Shown here: one piece after another, positions 1 through 8,684 of the stretch
Layout: each line of letters starts with the position of its first letter
How positions within the stretch are numbered: position 1 is the first letter of the stretch
Assembly: GCA_900318345.1 (NCBI GenBank)
Contig: ONKD01000011.1
Span: 124,001-188,000, forward strand
DNA from: an uncultured Prevotellaceae bacterium
GTDB taxonomy: Bacteria; Bacteroidota; Bacteroidia; Bacteroidales; Muribaculaceae
DNA: 64,000 bases
Reading direction: 5' to 3'
The notes under the pieces: model-generated
What the model was told of the DNA's origin: nothing
The model's input: only the letters and a program-made list of their open reading frames with translations
The model's database searches: none
Translations under genes and position numbers: made by a program

Positions 1-1
1 A

Positions 2-448
2 GCTCAACGGCGTGTAGGCATAGTAAGCCGAGTCTTTAGCGATGATGTAACCGATGTAGGCCTCACTGTTAACCTTAGTGGTGCCCTCCTTGGTGATGTT
101 AGTCGTGTTGCCAGCAGTCCATTGGGCAGCATCATCCTGCTTGATGAGGAACGCCTGATTATCCTCGGTGATACCATACATGTTGGCGATGGGGTGAACC
201 TTGCTTTGGAGGTTACTGCTAGCCTCGACCAACTGGTTGTAGGTGACATAGACGGGATTATCGGGCGAAGAGCCGTTCTCAAGATCGGGAGTGAGCGTCA
301 AGTCAACTGGTATCTTGGCAATGGACATCCTGTTCATCGCGCGGTTGACGGTGATGCGGTAAACACCAGCAGGAATCTTGAAGGCATTGTCTGGACGATC
401 GCCATACAGAATTTCGTCGTTGGTTCCATCACCTACGAGAGTCTGGTT
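2..448 (-). pseudogene. In-frame continuation of the secreted protein beyond a TAG codon
   Basis: Read on the minus strand, the frame of the neighbouring secreted-protein ORF continues for 149 codons after its TAG at 449-451 with no further stop, up to the window edge. The translation stays protein-like, with stretches such as NQTLVGDGTNDEILYGD and IPVDLTLTPDLENG, and reads as a beta-rich extracellular domain like the part before the stop. This is the behaviour expected of a nonsense mutation, or a base error, within one longer gene. The true C-terminus lies outside the window. Translation of this part would need readthrough or a strain without the TAG. Confidence 0.7.
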
Positions 449-1975
449 CTAATAGGCGGCCAAACGACCCCAAACCTGTCCCCAGTCATTGGAGCCTTGA
501 CCCGTCTGCCATGTTGTACCTGCATCGATGTGCTGGGCCAAGCTGAAGTAGCCGTACCTATCATCACCCATGCCATTGACGTCACGGATGCCCTTGAAGT
601 AAACATCAAGATAGTATTCCTGGCTATTAGGATTGTAGTTGAACCTTGGGCCAGCGGCAACCCAACTAGTGCGTCCCATAGCGGTTCCCAGCAGGTACAG
701 ATCAGGCTCAGTCTCATAGAACTCGGCCCGGATGGTTACATTAGCAGCAGGCATCTCAAAGTGGTAGTTGTTACCGTCGTCAGCAATAGCATCAGGGGTG
801 AGGACAGTAACCTCGTTGGTCGTGTGATTGGTCACGATCACACGACTGATGCGGTAACCCCAGTTGGTGCTCACGCGGAACTGCACGGTCTCGCCCTGCT
901 GGGATTGGCCTTCCCAAACGCCAGAATTAATCGTGACGTAACCTCCATTGCTGGGATCCCACTCGACATCAACGTTGTAAGACTGGGCAAGCTTATAGAG
1001 CCACACGCGAGTATCAGCTTCTGAAGTGCTCATGACCTTGAACGAACGGTCACTGTCATCATACCTGATGGTGTGTGACGAGTTACTGTAAGTATCACCC
1101 TTGAACCAGCACAGGTAATTGTAATTGGTACCAAAGTACATGATACCGCGAGAATAGTCATTGACGCTCGTCGTGATGATCAGGTTGCCCTCATCGTTGC
1201 CCGTACCAATGCGGATGTAGCCGTTGTTCAAGGTGCTAAGCCTAGCTACCCTGCGGGTATTTCCGCTGTAGGTCGAGTCCTTGGCGCCTATCATCTTAAC
1301 CATGCATGCGTTGCCATTGACTTTCACCTTGGTCTTGTCGGCATTCATCCACTGGACGATATCGGTCGAGGGGAATGTGGCATCATCGGTCTTCTTGAAG
1401 CTCATGACCTTGTCGTGATACTGGCTCACGATGATATAGGTTTCCCCGTCGACAATCTGGGCGCGCTGGGTCACCAGCTCAAAGATGTCACCATCGAGCT
1501 TGTCATAGGTGATTTCCACCGAGCCAAAGCGCACTGGCTTACCGTCGGCAGTAGTAAACATGAACGCCATCGTCGAGCCTTCCCACACGCCGTCATAGCC
1601 GTTGTTGGTCACATAATAATTGCCCAACTGACCGGGATAGGTGAAGTTGCTCACACGCGAGATGGTCGTGGGTCCCCAGTAGAAGCAGTCCAGGTTGTCC
1701 TCGGTGTAGTTGTCCACGCAGTGAAACACGACCTTCTTGATGATGTAGTTAGCCGAACGCACCTCAAACGTCTTGGCTCGGCGCTCAACGAGGTAGTTCT
1801 CATTGTCGAGACCATCGGTAAAAGTCATCATGATACCATCCTTGACGCAGTAGTAAACACCTGTACCATCCTGATACAGACCCTCTCCACGGTTGATGGT
1901 CACGGTGTACTCACTGGCCCAATTCGGCAAGGCGAAGGCCAGCGCCATCATAAATAAAAGTAATTTCTTCATCAT
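449..1975 (-). CDS. Secreted surface protein, InlB B-repeat-like; cut short by in-frame TAG
   Basis: The predicted product has 508 residues and begins with a clear signal peptide (MMKKLLLFMMALAFALPNWA, cleavage near residue 20), so it is exported. No enzyme motif is visible. Residues about 350-425 (WDPSNGGYVTIN through FEMPAANVTIRAEF) resemble the divergent InlB B-repeat or bacterial-repeat fold common in Bacteroidota surface proteins. The following region (DLYLLGTAMGR onward) looks like another beta-sandwich module. The ORF ends at TAG 449-451 in the middle of that module, and the same frame stays open to the window edge, so this is probably the first part of a longer gene with a premature stop. 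The gene has its own promoter at 2135-2167 and is divergent from the LRR gene. The function is unknown; a role in adhesion or glycan binding is only a guess. Confidence 0.75.
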   Translation of the reverse strand: MMKKLLLFMMALAFALPNWASEYTVTINRGEGLYQDGTGVYYCVKDGIMMTFTDGLDNENYLVERRAKTFEVRSANYIIKKVVFHCVDNYTEDNLDCFYWGPTTISRVSNFTYPGQLGNYYVTNNGYDGVWEGSTMAFMFTTADGKPVRFGSVEITYDKLDGDIFELVTQRAQIVDGETYIIVSQYHDKVMSFKKTDDATFPSTDIVQWMNADKTKVKVNGNACMVKMIGAKDSTYSGNTRRVARLSTLNNGYIRIGTGNDEGNLIITTSVNDYSRGIMYFGTNYNYLCWFKGDTYSNSSHTIRYDDSDRSFKVMSTSEADTRVWLYKLAQSYNVDVEWDPSNGGYVTINSGVWEGQSQQGETVQFRVSTNWGYRISRVIVTNHTTNEVTVLTPDAIADDGNNYHFEMPAANVTIRAEFYETEPDLYLLGTAMGRTSWVAAGPRFNYNPNSQEYYLDVYFKGIRDVNGMGDDRYGYFSLAQHIDAGTTWQTGQGSNDWGQVWGRLAAY

Positions 1976-2134
1976 ATCTCATGCTGAATTATGGTGGGTT
2001 CTATTCATCACATTATAGCATCAACTCAGGTGAACCCATTGTCCTAGTCATGCTTTATTTGCACTCTATAATAAAAATGTCTTGAAACTTGGTTATTGTT
2101 GAAACTAGTATCTAGAAAACATATTTTTAACGTG

Positions 2135-2167
2135 CAAATATAATCATTTATCACTAAACCCAACAAA
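2135..2167 (-). promoter_or_regulatory. Bacteroidota promoter for the InlB-repeat protein
   Basis: On the minus strand TTTG (2164-2167) is followed after 21 bp by TATATTTG (2135-2142), matching the TTTG / TAnnTTTG consensus. It leaves a leader of about 150 nt before the start at 1975. Confidence 0.6.
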
Positions 2168-2501
2168 ATGTTGGCAATTTTTAATATTACAAGCGGTAAA
2201 AATTTACATAATATCTTGCCTCACTGCTATTCGTTCAATAGCTATGGCGAAAAAGCGCGTTATGTAGGAGGCCATTACCATCACGATAAGAGTCATCTCA
2301 CAAAACACAAGTGAGATGTTCTTTACACCTCCATTTTACCCTAACTTTATCACTCTTTTACTTAACATTAGATTTTAGCGACTAAATGGATTATAGGGGG
2401 GATAGGTTTAGTAACGAGATGTGAACTATTATAAATCATAAAAAGTATCGTTAATTTAAAAAAAATGAAAAGGTATTACATGATATTTCTATAATTTTGA
2501 T
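2168..2501. other. AT-rich divergent intergenic region with a hairpin
   Basis: This is the AT-rich space between two divergent surface-protein genes. It contains one good inverted repeat, CATCTCAC (2294-2301) with GTGAGATG (2311-2318). The hairpin is followed by a short T-rich run on the plus strand and could be a terminator of a small RNA or a remnant. No credible ORF is seen. Confidence 0.35.
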
Positions 2502-2509
2502 TATGTTTG
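2502..2509 (+). promoter_or_regulatory. -7 box (TATGTTTG) for the LRR protein
   Basis: TATGTTTG fits TAnnTTTG and lies 52 bp upstream of the ATG at 2562. No clear TTTG is seen at -33. Confidence 0.5.
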
Positions 2510-2561
2510 CAAAAACTTGAATAACTATTAATCACATATATATTTTAAAATTTTTAATTTT

Positions 2562-5500
2562 ATGAATAGAATTAAATTTACTCAACGATTATTGATGGTA
2601 GCGGCATTTTGGGCCTTCTTGGCCATGAGTGCAACGGCCGCCACGTTCACTGTCAATGTGCCCTCTTATGGCATGACAAACCCGCCCCATGTCTATGCAT
2701 GGACAAACAGTATAGAAAACTTGATCGGTGGATGGCCAGGAGCGACACATAATAACTTCTATGGCGGTTGCTGGCAGTTCACGATCCCAGCAGAATACAG
2801 CCCAGTCTACATTATCATCAATGATGGTGGATCTCATCAGACCGGGACTATCACTATCACCGACACAGGCCAAGATTATTATTTCAAGTGGGATGAGGAC
2901 CATTTTAATAACTATGCCTACAACTATGACGAAATGGTAGATCCTTTCCGGCTTGATGTGAATGAAATACCCTCGGCTGTGGATTTCGTACCAGATATGA
3001 AATTCCTTTATTTCCTCAACATGGGAAATGAAATGAGCCCTGTGTACATTTATGTGTGGGACGAGAATGATCAGCCCCTTGCAGGTAACTGGCCCGGAAC
3101 ACCGCTTAACAGCATCGGGTCTAACTCTTATGGTAGCTTCTATAAATGGTCCTGCCCCCCAAACCGCGATCCAAAGGGCGTAATCTTCAACAACGGTAAT
3201 GGTAGTTTTCAGTCCTTTGACCTGAAATTTGAAAATGGCGCCGTCTATTTCTTGAAGGGCAAAAAAGGTAGTGTTGCCAAATATATCTCGGAACCTGTTG
3301 CTCTATCTCACGAACGCTTTCCTGACCCCGACCTGTATAGCCAGCTGCAGAATTATGACACCAACGGCGACGGCATCCTCAACTGGCGTGAGGTGAGCCA
3401 AACCTACACCAGTGATTTTTACCATGTAACAGGCGGTGACCTCATCCCCAGGGGGCAACATCTGTCGTTTGAAGAGGACATCTCAAGTTTCGTAGGGCTA
3501 GAGGCATTTTCACGCCTGACTGACCTGCAGATTACCCATAATCTCGCGATAAACAACATGAGTTTCCTGGACTGGTTTGACGTGATAGAAAATGTCTCGG
3601 TGAATGACTGTTTCATCCTATCGCAAGTGATACCGCAGTACAACGAGGTATTGAAACGCCTGCGCGTGAGAGACTGTAAGTTGGTAGATCTTAATGTAAC
3701 CAATAACCCGTTGCTGCATGAACTACGTTGCGACAAGAACCGTTTACCTAGCATTAACCTAAGCGGTAATGACTTATTGATGACCCTCAACTGCAAGTAT
3801 AATTATATCCCTGAGCTAGTGGGCATCGAACATAGCAAGCTAAGACTCACCGAGTTGGAATATGGTTTTAATCCCATAACAACCCATCCTGAATGGAGTG
3901 CATTCTCCAAATTATCATGTTTGGGTGTCGCTTCTACGGGTTTGACTGGTACGTTCCCGCTTCCTAACATGAACAAATTACCCATGAAAGAACTGGATTG
4001 CAGTTACAACCAGATCACTTCATGTGATAATACAAATAATTGGTATAACACGTTGTGGGCGTTGAACTGTTCTCACAACGAATTAATTGAATTAGCTATG
4101 AACTACCGTGAAGATGCACTTGAGCGTCTGGACTGTTCACATAACAACATCAAACAATTCACATCAAAATTGAACAGCGCTGGTTTGAAATATCTGGATT
4201 GTAGTCACAACCAGCTAACAGTCAGTACTTTAAATAGCTTTATAAATGGTGGTGACAATCAGCATCGCAACCTCGAGGAACTCCATTGCAGCTACAACTT
4301 GTTAGAATCAGAATGGAATCTAAGTGATTTATCTTGCAGCCAAAGTTTACGCACATTGAACTGCTCACACAACCAGCTTAAATACATCAATGTCAAAGGT
4401 ATGAATTCGCTCAAGACGTTGCTTGCCGGAGGCCAACTCATGATGCAGATAATAGGTCTATCCTCAGCTCCCAATGTGAGATGGTTAGGGTTAAATGAGA
4501 CTTCATACTCAGGTGACCTGCTCTCCGAATTAAGCAACAGCCAGCTCAACCAACTGGAGGGATTAGACATCAGCCAATCTACAGCCTCCACCTACACTAA
4601 TACTCTGGATTTGCTCGCTCGTCTGCCCAATCTGCGCCAATTTTTCGCACGCGAAGCTAGGTTGCGAGGAACAATGCAATTCGATCGGAACTTTTTATTG
4701 ACCGAGATCGACGTGGCAGGAAACAGTATTAACGGTATCAACTACGCTAATTATGCACCGAACTTTTATTCTTACTTAAACGTTAGTAAAAATGAACTCT
4801 CAGAAATGAGTGTGATGCCCAGCTGGATGCTGGATTGCAGCCACAATCAAATCCGTACACTTGATTTCAACACCTATAATATCCCCTTGATGGTGAATTG
4901 CTCACACAATTATATCACCAGTCTGGACATGTCGAACTATAACGGTAATCCCAATAGTGCTCCCTACATGCTGGTTAACGACAATGTAAACAATGCCGTG
5001 TACGGAACATTACTTGAAAGTCCACGACATCTCGAGTGGTTTGTGACCCACTATGATGTGGATGATGATGACATCTCTGTGCGTTACCGTATGGTTGAGG
5101 GCGCAGGCCAATTCCACAATAATGGTTTTACTGCGACAGCCTATAAACAGCCCAATGGATCAACCCTATTCTATCTTGATGAGGATAATGAAATTGTTGC
5201 CGAAAATGAATACATCACGCTTGATAACAGTTTAGCTTACGGCTTTGAAGACGAGCAAATGACCCTTCTCACCGGAGGCACAATGCGAGACACCTGGACT
5301 GTGGGGCGTGTTATCTTGATTGATGAAAGCCAGAGTTATATCACTTATCGCTATCCGACAGGCTATGCCGGTGAATTATTCTACGGCACCGAGGACCAAT
5401 TGCGGGATTCTATCTACGGACGTGACTACAACTTGGTATACGGTAACCGTGGCCATGCCCTACGCGATCCAGCGTGGCCCGAGGGTATAGGTGTGAATGA

Positions 5501-5705
5501 TGTCGATTACACCAATCTGGAGTTCTTTGCTGTGTGGAATCCGGAAGTAGTTGGCATCGAAGAACTTGAGGATCAGGTCACTGTCGTGGGCAAGGATTAT
5601 TATAATCCTCTGGGCGTAAGCTCCAGCCAGCCGTTTGATGGCGTTAACATCGTCGTGACACGCTACAGTAACGGCACCACTCGCACAACCAAGGTTATAA
5701 GATAG
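2562..5705 (+). CDS. Large secreted LRR protein with two starch-binding-like modules
   Basis: The 1047-residue product starts with a signal peptide (about 1-26, ending AMSATA). Two repeated modules follow at about 27-125 and 145-245. Each has a VYAWT or VYVWDE strand, a WPG turn and an N-D-G or N-N-G-N segment, as in CBM26-type starch-binding modules. An EF-hand-like loop DTNGDGILNWRE lies near 268. Residues about 290-830 are leucine-rich repeats with many LDCSHNQL-like units. A beta-rich segment follows, and the last ~60 residues (YYNPLGV, PFDGVNIVV, ending KVIR) resemble the short C-terminal domain seen on type IX-secreted or cell-surface Bacteroidales proteins. It probably acts outside the cell as a glycan-binding or adhesion protein; no catalytic domain is seen. 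It is monocistronic, with a terminator at 5739-5775. Confidence 0.85.
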   Translation: MNRIKFTQRLLMVAAFWAFLAMSATAATFTVNVPSYGMTNPPHVYAWTNSIENLIGGWPGATHNNFYGGCWQFTIPAEYSPVYIIINDGGSHQTGTITITDTGQDYYFKWDEDHFNNYAYNYDEMVDPFRLDVNEIPSAVDFVPDMKFLYFLNMGNEMSPVYIYVWDENDQPLAGNWPGTPLNSIGSNSYGSFYKWSCPPNRDPKGVIFNNGNGSFQSFDLKFENGAVYFLKGKKGSVAKYISEPVALSHERFPDPDLYSQLQNYDTNGDGILNWREVSQTYTSDFYHVTGGDLIPRGQHLSFEEDISSFVGLEAFSRLTDLQITHNLAINNMSFLDWFDVIENVSVNDCFILSQVIPQYNEVLKRLRVRDCKLVDLNVTNNPLLHELRCDKNRLPSINLSGNDLLMTLNCKYNYIPELVGIEHSKLRLTELEYGFNPITTHPEWSAFSKLSCLGVASTGLTGTFPLPNMNKLPMKELDCSYNQITSCDNTNNWYNTLWALNCSHNELIELAMNYREDALERLDCSHNNIKQFTSKLNSAGLKYLDCSHNQLTVSTLNSFINGGDNQHRNLEELHCSYNLLESEWNLSDLSCSQSLRTLNCSHNQLKYINVKGMNSLKTLLAGGQLMMQIIGLSSAPNVRWLGLNETSYSGDLLSELSNSQLNQLEGLDISQSTASTYTNTLDLLARLPNLRQFFAREARLRGTMQFDRNFLLTEIDVAGNSINGINYANYAPNFYSYLNVSKNELSEMSVMPSWMLDCSHNQIRTLDFNTYNIPLMVNCSHNYITSLDMSNYNGNPNSAPYMLVNDNVNNAVYGTLLESPRHLEWFVTHYDVDDDDISVRYRMVEGAGQFHNNGFTATAYKQPNGSTLFYLDEDNEIVAENEYITLDNSLAYGFEDEQMTLLTGGTMRDTWTVGRVILIDESQSYITYRYPTGYAGELFYGTEDQLRDSIYGRDYNLVYGNRGHALRDPAWPEGIGVNDVDYTNLEFFAVWNPEVVGIEELEDQVTVVGKDYYNPLGVSSSQPFDGVNIVVTRYSNGTTRTTKVIR

Positions 5706-5738
5706 ACTATTATTTTCCACATCTATATTAGTATATTG

Positions 5739-5775
5739 CCGTGGATGCATAAGCAAGAATGCATCCACGGTTTAC
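5739..5775 (+). terminator. Hairpin terminator after the LRR gene
   Basis: The 12-bp arms CCGTGGATGCAT (5739-5750) and ATGCATCCACGG (5759-5770) are a perfect inverted repeat followed by TTTAC, 33 bp after the LRR stop codon. Confidence 0.75.
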
Positions 5776-5814
5776 TATACTCAAATTTATAATGATGCTT
5801 AAGTTTCAATGAAC

Positions 5815-5845
5815 TTTGACAAATTGATAAAAATCATTATTTTTG
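5815..5845 (+). promoter_or_regulatory. Promoter for the PIG-L deacetylase
   Basis: TTTG (5815-5818), a 19-bp spacer and TATTTTTG (5838-5845) form a near-ideal Bacteroidota promoter just upstream of the ATG at 5862. Confidence 0.7.
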
Positions 5846-5861
5846 TGGCTGTAAAACTGAA

Positions 5862-6629
5862 ATGACTATGAATAGACGAGAGATGATTAAGATGACCGGG
5901 GCAGCCGCCGTGGGAGCGACTGTGCTGGGAATACCCATGGGTGCTGATGCCCAGGAGCAAACTAATGGTATAAAACCTCAAAAGCGCCGCCTCAAGGTGC
6001 TGGCAATCGGCGCTCACCCTGATGACCCGGAGACATGCTGTGGCGGCACCATGTGCCTGCTGACCGAGGCTGGCCACGAGGTGGTGTGCGTTTATCTCAC
6101 GCGAGGTGAAGCAGGCATCGCCGGCATGAGCCACAGCGACGCAGCCGCCATACGCGTGGTGGAGAGCGAGAACGCCTGCAAGGTGACTGGGGCACGCCAC
6201 ATCTTCATGAGCCAGGTGGACGGGAATACCGAGGTCAACCTGGAGCGCTACAAGGAGATGCGCGAACTCATCGACCAAGAGAACCCCGACATCGTGATGA
6301 CCCACTGGCCACTCGACGGCCACCGCGACCATGCCATCTGCGGCATCCTCGTTATGGACGCCTGGCGACGATTGGACCGCCGCTTTAAGCTGTTCTACTT
6401 CGAGGCCATGTCGGGCACTCAGAGCCAATTGTTCCATCCCACCCACTGGGTGAACATCGAGAGCGTGCTGGAACGCAAACACGAGGCATGCAACTGCCAC
6501 GTGAGCCAACACATGGAGGACATCTACGAGTGGCACGGCACGATGGAGAAGTTCCGCGGCCTCGAGTGCCGCTGCAACGCCGCCGAAGCCTTCGTCCAGC
6601 ACATCGACGGCCTCCCCACCCTGCTATAG
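5862..6629 (+). CDS. PIG-L family deacetylase, exported
   Basis: The 255-residue protein belongs to the PIG-L/LmbE family, zinc enzymes that remove N-acetyl groups from GlcNAc-containing sugars. The metal-binding motif AHPDD is at residues 51-55, followed by E and a glycine-rich turn (CCGGT). The second metal site is the HRDH segment in MTHWPLDGHRDHAICG. The N-terminus NRREMIKMTGAAAVGATVLG looks like a Tat-type or general export signal, so the enzyme probably acts in the periplasm or at the surface. Either of two close ATG codons (5862, 5868) could be the start. It stands alone between its own promoter and a terminator. The substrate is not indicated; family members act on glycolipids, mycothiol precursors or chitin oligomers. 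Confidence 0.85.
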   Translation: MTMNRREMIKMTGAAAVGATVLGIPMGADAQEQTNGIKPQKRRLKVLAIGAHPDDPETCCGGTMCLLTEAGHEVVCVYLTRGEAGIAGMSHSDAAAIRVVESENACKVTGARHIFMSQVDGNTEVNLERYKEMRELIDQENPDIVMTHWPLDGHRDHAICGILVMDAWRRLDRRFKLFYFEAMSGTQSQLFHPTHWVNIESVLERKHEACNCHVSQHMEDIYEWHGTMEKFRGLECRCNAAEAFVQHIDGLPTLL

Positions 6630-6681
6630 CCTACTCAGACAACAGCTTTAAGGCATCAAGTACAACGCTCAATTATTAAAC

Positions 6682-6717
6682 AATCGTGGCGCGGGGACCT
6701 TTCCTCGCGCCACGATT
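6682..6717. terminator. Bidirectional hairpin terminator
   Basis: AATCGTGGCGCG (6682-6693) and CGCGCCACGATT (6706-6717) form a perfect 12-bp stem between the convergent deacetylase and outer-membrane barrel genes. Confidence 0.8.
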
Positions 6718-6740
6718 CTTATATTGCTGGATGATTCCTA

Positions 6741-8654
6741 CTAGAAAGTGAAACTGGCACCCACCATGCAGCCGATGCGCTGTGCACCCTGACCGTAGAG
6801 GATGTCATAGCGGCGGTTCAACAGGTTGTGGGCCTGTAACCAAATGGTGATGTCGCTGTTGAGGCGGTAGCTGGCACCGGCGTGCAGGTTGATGACATCG
6901 TCCATCTTTTCAAAATAATAGCTTTGAGGAACGAGGTTCTCTCCCTCATAATAGGGGCAACTGTGAGAATAGGGCAACTGTGAGAACAGTGCCATGCGGC
7001 CACCGCGGTACTCGAGACCAACGTCAAACGTGAGCGGACGCCACGGGTGCACCTTGATGTCAAAATTACCCACGGTTGAGGCGCGGTCCACGCCCAGCTT
7101 GTAGTTGTTGTAGTGCTTGTCGGTGGGGAAGAACTCGTCATCACGGGGTGCATACTTGAAACTCAGTGCCGCCTCGATGAGCGAGCGGTACTTGTAGTTC
7201 AATTCAGCTCCTATCCAGTAACCACGGCCATCGATGACGGTGTAGGTGCTCATGAAGCCTGAGTTCAATGCAAGCTGAGCATCGCGGTACGGCAGAGCAA
7301 TGCCAGCAGGCAACTCTCCTGCCGCAGCTTGGTAACGGTACATGATGCCCGGCTGCCGCTTGACGATGGCATAACCCACCGAGAGCTTGGCGCTCAAACC
7401 CTGGAAAGGACCGATCTTGAAGCCCGTTTCGGCATCGATGGGCGTGTAGATGCTACCATACATCAACTGCGGATAGTCATAGCGGTGGTTGGCATAATGG
7501 GTGGGCACTCGATAGCCCAACAATTTACCACCTAGCGCATTGGCATAGAACGTGAAGCCATCTACCAACGCCAAGTTGAAACGCACGTTGGGCGAGAGGC
7601 GGAAGACAGCTCCGTCACTGAAACTCAAGTGGACATTAGCGCCCAGCTGCAGCTTGTACATGTCACCATGGATGGTGTAAGTGGGCGAAAGGGTTATCAG
7701 GCCCACCTCGTCAAACAGGTCATTCTCGCTTGAGGTGCGCGCCTTAGCGCCGCGGCTCAAGTACTCGCCTTTAATGATCAGGGCAGCGGTGGTCAACTCG
7801 TTGATGTTATAGGTACCACCCAGGTTCAAGATACCCCAGTTGTCGTGGGCACCATGCTTATAGAGCTCGTTGAACGGCTTGTCATAGGCTGCGTGGCCAT
7901 ACTGCAAGCCCACATTGTAGAACAAGGGCTTATTCAGGAAATCGAAGCGGCTCTTCCAGCCCGCATTGATATTGAAGTCAACAAAGGTCTGTTTCTCCTT
8001 GTCCCAGTCATAGGCCGGGGTGAGGCGCGTCATGTATACCTGACCTGTCTCATCAATGCCTCCTATAACATCCACCGCGTTCCAACCGCCATAATAGTTG
8101 TAGTTATCGATGTGAGCCTTAGCGCCCAGAGTAAGGGTACCGGTACCGATAGCCCTGCTATAGTCCACCGCGAGGACATTGTCGTTAAACTTCTGCTTGT
8201 TGCGGTTCTCATCGAGGGTGATCACCTTGCTGGAATTCTTTCCGTTCCAGCTGCTGTTGTGATTGAGCCACACGCCTAGTTTCTCATGTTCCTCGTTGAT
8301 GATGCGGTAGCCGAAGTCCATCCTGAAGTTAGCTTGGGTGCCGACTCCAAGGTCGAGGTAGCCCCGCTTGTCACTAAAGTTGTGCGCCGTGCGGTAACCA
8401 TAGGGCAATAAAGTGGGTATCGACGTGGGGACCTCGATGGGCGTAGTGAGGTCGCTGTATCCCAGCGCGTTCTTCTGACCCGTGGATGCGGGTTGCTTGA
8501 TCTTGGGCAGCTCGTTTTTCTTGACTGCTTTTTTCTCGAGCGGAGCAATGTCCTTCTCAAGCGTGATTTCCTTATTCAGCTTGGTATTGTCTTGAGCATG
8601 TGCTCCACCCAGGGCAAACGCGGCCAACAATATGGCAATATATATCTTCTTCAT
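6741..8654 (-). CDS. Outer-membrane beta-barrel protein (TonB-receptor-like barrel)
   Basis: The 637-residue product has a signal peptide (MKKIYIAILLAAFALGGAHAQ) and alternating amphipathic strands throughout. It ends with a typical last-strand signature (NLLNRRYDILYGQGAQRIGCMVGASFTF region, final F). The C-terminal half resembles TonB-dependent receptor barrels, but at 637 residues, with only about 90 residues before the first strands, it has no room for a normal plug domain. It is therefore a barrel-only relative. It lies 30 bp downstream of the TPR gene and is surely in the same operon. This TPR plus barrel pairing suggests a joint cell-envelope role. The cargo is unknown. Confidence 0.75.
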   Translation of the reverse strand: MKKIYIAILLAAFALGGAHAQDNTKLNKEITLEKDIAPLEKKAVKKNELPKIKQPASTGQKNALGYSDLTTPIEVPTSIPTLLPYGYRTAHNFSDKRGYLDLGVGTQANFRMDFGYRIINEEHEKLGVWLNHNSSWNGKNSSKVITLDENRNKQKFNDNVLAVDYSRAIGTGTLTLGAKAHIDNYNYYGGWNAVDVIGGIDETGQVYMTRLTPAYDWDKEKQTFVDFNINAGWKSRFDFLNKPLFYNVGLQYGHAAYDKPFNELYKHGAHDNWGILNLGGTYNINELTTAALIIKGEYLSRGAKARTSSENDLFDEVGLITLSPTYTIHGDMYKLQLGANVHLSFSDGAVFRLSPNVRFNLALVDGFTFYANALGGKLLGYRVPTHYANHRYDYPQLMYGSIYTPIDAETGFKIGPFQGLSAKLSVGYAIVKRQPGIMYRYQAAAGELPAGIALPYRDAQLALNSGFMSTYTVIDGRGYWIGAELNYKYRSLIEAALSFKYAPRDDEFFPTDKHYNNYKLGVDRASTVGNFDIKVHPWRPLTFDVGLEYRGGRMALFSQLPYSHSCPYYEGENLVPQSYYFEKMDDVINLHAGASYRLNSDITIWLQAHNLLNRRYDILYGQGAQRIGCMVGASFTF

Positions 8655-8684
8655 AATTATAATAAGGTGTGATGCTTATTTAGT

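Noticed and set aside
122-1024. 300-residue ORF on the plus strand
   Set aside because: It is antisense to the signal-peptide secreted protein, in the codon-aligned reverse frame, and reads like a shadow translation.
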